From assembly GCF_000720725.1 (NCBI RefSeq), contig NZ_JOCQ01000020.1, positions 1-64,000 of the forward strand: a DNA stretch of 64,000 bases. The letters run 5' to 3'. A program made the translations under genes and the position numbers. The notes beneath the pieces were generated by a model. It searched no databases. It was given only the letters and a program-made list of their open reading frames with translations, and had not been told where the DNA came from. Below, piece by piece: positions 59,704-64,000 of the stretch. The DNA comes from Streptomyces rimosus subsp. rimosus (GTDB taxonomy: Bacteria; Actinomycetota; Actinomycetes; Streptomycetales; Streptomycetaceae). How positions within the stretch are numbered: the first letter of the stretch is position 1; every line of letters begins with the position of its first letter.

Positions 59704-60770
59704 CCACACCGGGACGTACGGAACGCCTGGTCCTGCCCGGAGTCCTGACCGCCGAACAAGCGGCGCGCACCGTCGCCGGCATCCTGGCGACGCAGCGCGC
59801 GGACGGCGCGATCCCCTGGTTCCGCGGCCACCACCTCGACCCGTGGGACCACACCGAGGCCGCCATGGCCCTGGACGCGGCCGGGGAGCACGAGCGGGCC
59901 GAGGCCGCGTACGACTGGCTGGCGCGGCACCAGAACCCGGACGGCTCCTGGTACGCGGCCTACGCCGACGGGGACGCCGCGGCGCCCACCGACCGGGGCC
60001 GGGAGACGAACTTCTGCGCGTACATCGCCGTCGGCGTCTGGCACCACTACCTGTCCACCGGCGACGACACCTTCGTGGACCGCATGTGGCCCGCCGTCTA
60101 CGCGGCCGTCGAATTCGTCCTGGAGCTCCAGCAGCCCGGCGGCGAGATCGGCTGGAAGCGCGAGGACGACGGTACGCCCGTCAACGACGCGCTCCTGACC
60201 GGCTCCTCGTCCATCTACCAGGCACTGCGCTGCGCCCTCGCCCTCGCCGAACAGCGCGAGGAGCCCCAGCCCGACTGGGAACTGGCCCTCGGCCGGCTCG
60301 GCCACGCCATCCGGCACCACCCCGAGCGCTTCCTCGACAAGTCCCGCTATTCGATGGACTGGTATTACCCGGTCCTCGGCGGCGCCCTGAGCGGCACCGC
60401 CGCCAAGGAGCGCATCGCATCGGCCTGGGAGGACTTCGTCGTCCCCGGCCTCGGCGTCCGCTGCGTCCTGCCCAACCCCTGGGTCACCGGCGGTGAGAGC
60501 GCCGAACTGGCCCTCGCGCTCTGGGCGATGGGCGAGTCGGACAGCGCCGTGCAGATCCTCAGGTGGGTCCAGCACCTGCGCGCCGAGAACGGCATGTACT
60601 GGACCGGCTACGTCTTCGACGACGACGCGGTCTGGCCCGAGGAGCAGACGTCCTGGACGGCGGGCTCGATGCTGCTCGCGGTGGCCGCGCTGGGCGGCGA
60701 CGAGGCGACCACGGCCGTCTTCGGAGGCGAGCGCCTGCCGACGGGCCTGACCCCCGACTGCTGCCGCTGA
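59700..60770 (+). CDS. Prenyltransferase/squalene-cyclase-fold (alpha/alpha-toroid) protein
   Basis: 356 aa from GTG 59700 (GTGA overlap). Alpha-toroid with repeated QxxDG-x-W/QNPDGSWY units: ILATQRADGAIPWFRGHHLDPWDHTEAAMALDAAGE, WLARHQNPDGSWYAAYADG, ETNFCAYIAVGVWHHYLSTGD, YWTGYVFDDDAVWPEEQTSWTAGSMLLAVAALGG. Usually annotated prenyltransferase in streptomycetes, but it also resembles six-hairpin glycosidases; the DxDD motif of class II terpene cyclases is not obvious. No signal peptide. Reaction unproven. Confidence 0.82.
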   Translation: MTTPGRTERLVLPGVLTAEQAARTVAGILATQRADGAIPWFRGHHLDPWDHTEAAMALDAAGEHERAEAAYDWLARHQNPDGSWYAAYADGDAAAPTDRGRETNFCAYIAVGVWHHYLSTGDDTFVDRMWPAVYAAVEFVLELQQPGGEIGWKREDDGTPVNDALLTGSSSIYQALRCALALAEQREEPQPDWELALGRLGHAIRHHPERFLDKSRYSMDWYYPVLGGALSGTAAKERIASAWEDFVVPGLGVRCVLPNPWVTGGESAELALALWAMGESDSAVQILRWVQHLRAENGMYWTGYVFDDDAVWPEEQTSWTAGSMLLAVAALGGDEATTAVFGGERLPTGLTPDCCR

Positions 60771-60775
60771 GGGAC

Positions 60776-60793
60776 GGGGCGCACCGGCGCCCC
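60776..60793. terminator. Terminator
   Basis: GGGGCGC pairs with GCGCCCC (7 bp, 4-nt loop) right after the prenyltransferase-like stop, before the convergent gene. Confidence 0.55.
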
Positions 60794-60812
60794 ACCCTCT
60801 CCCAGTACTCGG

Positions 60813-61142
60813 TCAGTACTCGATACGCCTGATACGAGCCGCCAAGGCATGCCCCAACACCAGGTACACCAGCGCCGGTAGCCCGTAATTCAACAGCGTC
60901 CGCAGCCACTCCGCGTCGAAGGTGAAGAGGTTGTAGGACCAGCCCGCCAGCCACCGCGCCGCGCCCTGGACGAAATGCACCAGGTCGTTGGCGCGGTTCG
61001 CGTCGAGCAGGTACATCAGGATCCACAGACCGAGGATCACGGCCGTGAGATCGGCGACGACGGTGACGGCCCGGGCCGCGTGACTGCTTCCGTAGCGGTG
61101 TCTCTTCGCCATGCGGACCGGGTTGCCGCGTAAGCGCGCCAT
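60813..61142 (-). CDS. Small membrane protein with early TTA codon
   Basis: 109 aa from ATG 61142 (GGGAG 6 nt upstream). Two or three hydrophobic helices: VTVVADLTAVILGLWILMYLLDANRANDLVHFVQGAARWLAG and LRTLLNYGLPALVYLVLGHALAARIRR. Basic N-terminus (RLRGNPVRMAKRHRYG). Codon 4 is TTA (61131-61133 on the minus strand); starting at the internal ATG 61112 would avoid it. Function unknown; convergent with the GT4 operon. Confidence 0.75.
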   Translation of the reverse strand: MARLRGNPVRMAKRHRYGSSHAARAVTVVADLTAVILGLWILMYLLDANRANDLVHFVQGAARWLAGWSYNLFTFDAEWLRTLLNYGLPALVYLVLGHALAARIRRIEY

Positions 61143-61221
61143 AAACAACTCCCGTGTCACGGCGCCCCGTTCGCCGGTACCCCGACGGACGGGCCGCCCG
61201 CCCGCGCATTACTGTTCGACC

Positions 61222-62025
61222 ATGACGATCACCATGACCGGATCGCTCGACCACGAGCGCTACTGCGCCGAGATACTCGCCCAGACCGACCTGCTCCGGC
61301 AGACCGCCCGCGACGCCGACCTCAAGGCGGCCGTACCGACCTGTCCCGACTGGACCCTGGAAGACCTCCTGCGCCACGTCGGCGGCGCGCACCGCTGGGT
61401 GGACACGACCGTACGGACGCGGGCCAACGAGATGGTGCCGTTCGACGCGGTCCCGAACCACAAGGGCCCCGAGGACGGCGACCCGGAGGCCCTGGACGCC
61501 TGGCTGGCGGACGGCGCGCGGCGCGTCGTCGAGGCGCTGCGCGAGGCGGGCCCCGACACCCTGCTCTGGGCCTGGGCACCGGACCAGCCGGCCGTCTTCT
61601 GGTCCCGGCGGATGACCCACGAGACCGCCGTCCACCGGGCGGACGCGGCGGCGGCCACGGGCGCCGACTTCACCCTCGACCCGGAGGTGGCCGCCGACAC
61701 GATGGAAGAGTGGACGCAACTGGTCTGCCTGGCCCCGGTCCTCAAGCCCGACCACCCGGCCGCCGGCCTTCTCGGCACCGGCCGCACCCTCCGGCTCCAC
61801 GCCACCGACGCCCCGCCCGGCGCTCCCGCCGACTGGCTCCTCGACTACACCGGCAACACGGCCACCTACCGCCACACCCCCGAAGAAGCCACCACCACCC
61901 TCCAGGGCCCCCTCACCGACCTCCTCCGCGTCTACTACCGCCGCCTGCCGGTGGACACACCGGGCGTGGAGGTCATCGGCGACCGGGCGTTCCTGGAGGA
62001 GTGGCTGGAGGCGGCGAAGCTCTGA
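61222..62025 (+). CDS. Maleylpyruvate isomerase family / mycothiol-dependent DinB-like protein (TIGR03083)
   Basis: 267 aa from ATG 61222, with TACTGT -10 close upstream (leaderless). N-terminal DinB-type bundle: VPTCPDWTLEDLLRHVGGAHRWVDTTV gives a metal His, and MTHETAVHRADAAAATG the H-x-x-x-H pair. A second C-terminal domain (LDYTGNTATYRHTPEEATTTLQGPLTDLLRVYYRRLP) is the SCP2-like half typical of mycothiol-dependent isomerases. Cytoplasmic, substrate unknown. Confidence 0.87.
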   Translation: MTITMTGSLDHERYCAEILAQTDLLRQTARDADLKAAVPTCPDWTLEDLLRHVGGAHRWVDTTVRTRANEMVPFDAVPNHKGPEDGDPEALDAWLADGARRVVEALREAGPDTLLWAWAPDQPAVFWSRRMTHETAVHRADAAAATGADFTLDPEVAADTMEEWTQLVCLAPVLKPDHPAAGLLGTGRTLRLHATDAPPGAPADWLLDYTGNTATYRHTPEEATTTLQGPLTDLLRVYYRRLPVDTPGVEVIGDRAFLEEWLEAAKL

Positions 62026-62049
62026 CGGGGCGGGCCGCGGCGCCCTATC

Positions 62050-62076
62050 GGTTGAGGCCCCAGGCGGGCCTCAACC
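62050..62076. terminator. Bidirectional terminator overlapping the LLM gene's stop
   Basis: GGTTGAGGCCC pairs perfectly with GGGCCTCAACC (11 bp, 5-nt loop). The minus-strand stop (62071-62073) lies in one arm. Confidence 0.85.
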
Positions 62077-63081
62077 ATTCACCTCCGCCACCACCCGCAG
62101 CGTCTCCACATCCGGCGCCGTGACCAGGAGATCCGTCACCGGCCCCGCGCGCCAGGCTGCCAGTCGGTCGGCTATGCGGGCGCGTGGGCCGATCAGGGAG
62201 ATCTCGTCGGCGAAGGTGTCGGGGACGGCTTGGACGGCCTTGTCGCGGTGGCCTTTGAGGAAGAGGTCCTGGATGCGGTGGGCCGCTTCGGGGTGGCCCA
62301 GGCGGGACATCAGGGCGGCGTGGAAGTTGCGGGAGGCGTGGCCCATGCCGCCGATGTAGAAGGCGAGCATGGCCTTGACCGGGAGCAGGCCCTCGGCCAC
62401 GTCGTCGCAGAGCTGGGCGCGGGCCATCGGGGCGATCAGGAAGCCTTCGGGGGCGTCGGCGAGGGACGCCTCGTACACATCGGTGCGGTACGGGGACCAG
62501 TACAGCGGGAGCCAGCCGTCGGCGATGCGGGTGGTCTGGGCGATGTTCTTGGGGCCTTCGGCGCCGAGGAGGACGGGGAGGTCCGGGCGGCGGGGGTGGG
62601 TGATGGGCTTGAGGGGCTTGCCGAGGCCGGTGCTGTCCGGGCCGCGGTAGGGGAGCGGGTGGAAGCGGCCGTCGAGCGTCACCGGGGCCTCGCGGCGCAG
62701 CACTTGGCGGACGATGTCCACGTACTCGCGGGTGGCGGTGAGCGGGCTCGCGGGGAAGGGGCGGCCGTACCACCCTTCCACCACCTGCGGCCCGGACAGG
62801 CCGAGTCCGAGCAGCATCCGGCCGCCGGAGAGGTGGTCGAGGGTGAGGGCCTGCATCGCGGTGGCGGTGGGGGTGCGGGCGGCCATCTGGGCGACCGCCG
62901 TGCCCAGTTCGATACGGGACGTATGGGCGGCGATCCAGGTGAGCGTGGTGAACGCGTCCGAGCCCCAGGCCTCGGAGGTCCATACGGAGCTGTATCCCAG
63001 CCGCTCGGCCTCCTGGGCGAGTTCGAGGTGCCGGGGGTCGGGGCCGCGGCCCCAGTAGCCGAGTGCCAGGCCGAGTCGCAT
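62071..63081 (-). CDS. LLM-class F420-dependent oxidoreductase
   Basis: 336 aa from ATG 63081 (GGAGG 8 nt upstream). Luciferase-like TIM-barrel: ELAQEAERLGYSSVWTSEAWGSDAFTTLTWIAAHTSRIELGTAVAQMAARTPTATAMQALTLDHLSGGRMLLGLGLSGPQVVEGWYG, then DLPVLLGAEGPKNIAQTTRIADGWLPLYWSP. The S-G-G-R-x-x-L-G-L-G block and A-E-G-P strand fit F420-dependent members. It resembles mycobacterial LLM enzymes of lipid and steroid metabolism, but no KstR box was found at its promoter. Substrate unknown. Confidence 0.9.
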   Translation of the reverse strand: MRLGLALGYWGRGPDPRHLELAQEAERLGYSSVWTSEAWGSDAFTTLTWIAAHTSRIELGTAVAQMAARTPTATAMQALTLDHLSGGRMLLGLGLSGPQVVEGWYGRPFPASPLTATREYVDIVRQVLRREAPVTLDGRFHPLPYRGPDSTGLGKPLKPITHPRRPDLPVLLGAEGPKNIAQTTRIADGWLPLYWSPYRTDVYEASLADAPEGFLIAPMARAQLCDDVAEGLLPVKAMLAFYIGGMGHASRNFHAALMSRLGHPEAAHRIQDLFLKGHRDKAVQAVPDTFADEISLIGPRARIADRLAAWRAGPVTDLLVTAPDVETLRVVAEVNG

Positions 63082-63199
63082 GGGTGGGCCTCCGGTACGT
63101 CGGGCCGGTGTGCCGCCGGCGGGGGACGGCTGCTGACAGAGCGTCAGGTGTGGGCGCAGCGTAGGAGGCGGGGGAGGGGAAGGGAAGGGCGGCGGTACG

Positions 63200-63238
63200 G
63201 CGACGGCCCCTCGCCCGGGGTGGGCGAGGGGCCGTCGC
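63200..63238. terminator. Bidirectional terminator
   Basis: CGACGGCCCCTCGCC pairs with GGCGAGGGGCCGTCG (15 bp, 7-nt loop), plus an outer G/C pair. Lies downstream of the partial gene at the window end. Confidence 0.85.
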
Positions 63239-63262
63239 GCGGTGCGTCGCGGGCCGGGCGTG

Positions 63263-64000
63263 TCAGCCGCGCTGGATACCGGTCGTGTCCTGGAGGACGC
63301 CGCGGCGCCCGTCCTGCGTCTGCGCGACGAGCGCCTGGCCGCGCTGGTCCACGGCCAGGTACCACGTGCCGGGCGCCAGCTCGGCGATCGGCGTCGGCGC
63401 GCCGTCCTCGCCGTACAGCGGGCGCGCGACCGGCACCGCGAACCAGAACGGCGCGAAGTCCGCCGCGGGCGCCGGCTGCTGCGCGGCGGCCGGGGAGGGC
63501 TGCTGGCCGCCGTACGACTGCGGGCCCGGCTGGCCCTGGGCCGGCTGGCCCTGGCCGGGCTGCTGCGCGCCCGGGTAGCCGTACCCGCCCTGCCCCGGCT
63601 GCTGCTGGTGGGCGCCGGGGTAGCCGTACCCCTGGCCTGGTGCCGCGCCGCCCGGCGCGCCGTACGGGGACGGGGTCTGCGGCCGCGGGGCCGGGATGAG
63701 ACCGGCCTTCAGGGCGGGCACCAGCGGCGTGGCCACCGCGGCGCCGGCCAGCACCAGCGCGGCGATCAGGCCGAGGATCAGCCCGGCGCCCGCGCCGCCG
63801 CTGTTGACGATCGTCCAGAAGGCGAACCAGGCGACGAACACGGTCCACGCGACGCCGAACTGGCCCAGGTCGATACCGGCGACCTTCAGGGGCCGCGGCA
63901 GGGCCCGCGCCACGACGATCAGGGCGGCCGCGATGATGCCGGCCAGGTACATGCCCATCAGCAGGGGCAGCGCGTCCCAGGCGTTCGTGGAGGTGATCTG
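63263..64000 (-). CDS. Four-helix membrane protein with Gly/Gln/Pro-rich region (partial, N-terminus outside window)
   Basis: At least 246 codons; the frame is open to the window's end, and the 14 codons before the internal ATG at 63958 read like membrane-protein sequence (QITSTNAWDALPLL), so the true start is outside. Hydrophobic helices (GMYLAGIIAAALIVVARAL; FGVAWTVFVAWFAFWTIV; GAGAGLILGLIAALVLAGAAV) are followed by a long low-complexity GYGYPGA-type region rich in Q, P and G, and a C-terminal domain (FAPFWFAVPVARPLYGEDGAPTPIAELAPGTWYLAVDQRGQALVAQTQDGRRG). Resembles DUF5336-like mycelial membrane proteins only loosely. Function unknown. Confidence 0.75.
   Translation of the reverse strand, partial: QITSTNAWDALPLLMGMYLAGIIAAALIVVARALPRPLKVAGIDLGQFGVAWTVFVAWFAFWTIVNSGGAGAGLILGLIAALVLAGAAVATPLVPALKAGLIPAPRPQTPSPYGAPGGAAPGQGYGYPGAHQQQPGQGGYGYPGAQQPGQGQPAQGQPGPQSYGGQQPSPAAAQQPAPAADFAPFWFAVPVARPLYGEDGAPTPIAELAPGTWYLAVDQRGQALVAQTQDGRRGVLQDTTGIQRG

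Overview
The window is high-GC actinobacterial chromosome, almost certainly Streptomyces. Codon third positions are nearly all G or C, several starts look leaderless with a -10 box just upstream, TTA codons are very rare, and the window carries a complete SapB-type (amf/ram) lantipeptide operon. No rRNA, tRNA, insertion sequence, prophage or CRISPR array was recognised. About 60 genes are supported; the first and last run off the window.

Layout. 1-13 kb: a MarR regulator, a GT39-type membrane glycosyltransferase with a 20-bp perfect palindrome upstream, kinase, methyltransferase, universal stress protein, GNAT, DedA, secreted SOD, DoxX, PhoD, secreted HNH nuclease, then a FetB-like permease followed by a yybP-ykoY (Mn2+) riboswitch and a GDT1/TMEM165-type Mn exporter. 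13-26 kb: HAD phosphatase, peptidoglycan-binding membrane protein, an MFS pump fused to a winged-helix domain, two related unknown proteins, small oxidoreductases, a second MFS, a second secreted SOD paralogue and an aldo/keto reductase. 26-30.5 kb: an ECF sigma factor with its membrane partner, divergent from an orphan ctaD. 30.5-36 kb: secreted protein, DUF6114 and DUF6230 genes, then divergent cyp125 and fadA5 homologues (steroid side-chain type). 37-45.8 kb: a secreted lytic transglycosylase, an aldo/keto reductase and a five-gene operon behind a cobalamin riboswitch: a membrane-anchored alpha/alpha-barrel protein resembling intrinsic factor, a second anchored protein, EcfT, a fused double ATPase and an S component. 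45.9-49 kb: divergent MBL hydrolase and aldehyde dehydrogenase plus ferredoxin. 49-56.2 kb: amfT-amfS-amfB-amfA with convergent amfR. 56.2-64 kb: a six-unit 23-bp repeat array, a kstR homologue, a glycosyltransferase/methyltransferase/prenyltransferase-like operon, an F420-dependent oxidoreductase and a membrane protein cut by the window end.

Three links tie the window together. (1) A KstR-type regulator at 56.5-57.1 kb lies with four sequences matching the KstR operator TNNAACNNGTTNNA exactly or with one mismatch. They sit in front of cyp125, fadA5, the MBL/ALDH/ferredoxin pair and the GT4 operon, suggesting a scattered local KstR regulon that also takes in genes of unknown pathway. (2) The cobalamin riboswitch predicts that the ECF transporter takes up B12 and that the two anchored proteins act as extracellular capture modules. 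(3) The amf operon makes and exports a class III lantipeptide of the SapB/AmfS family needed for aerial growth.
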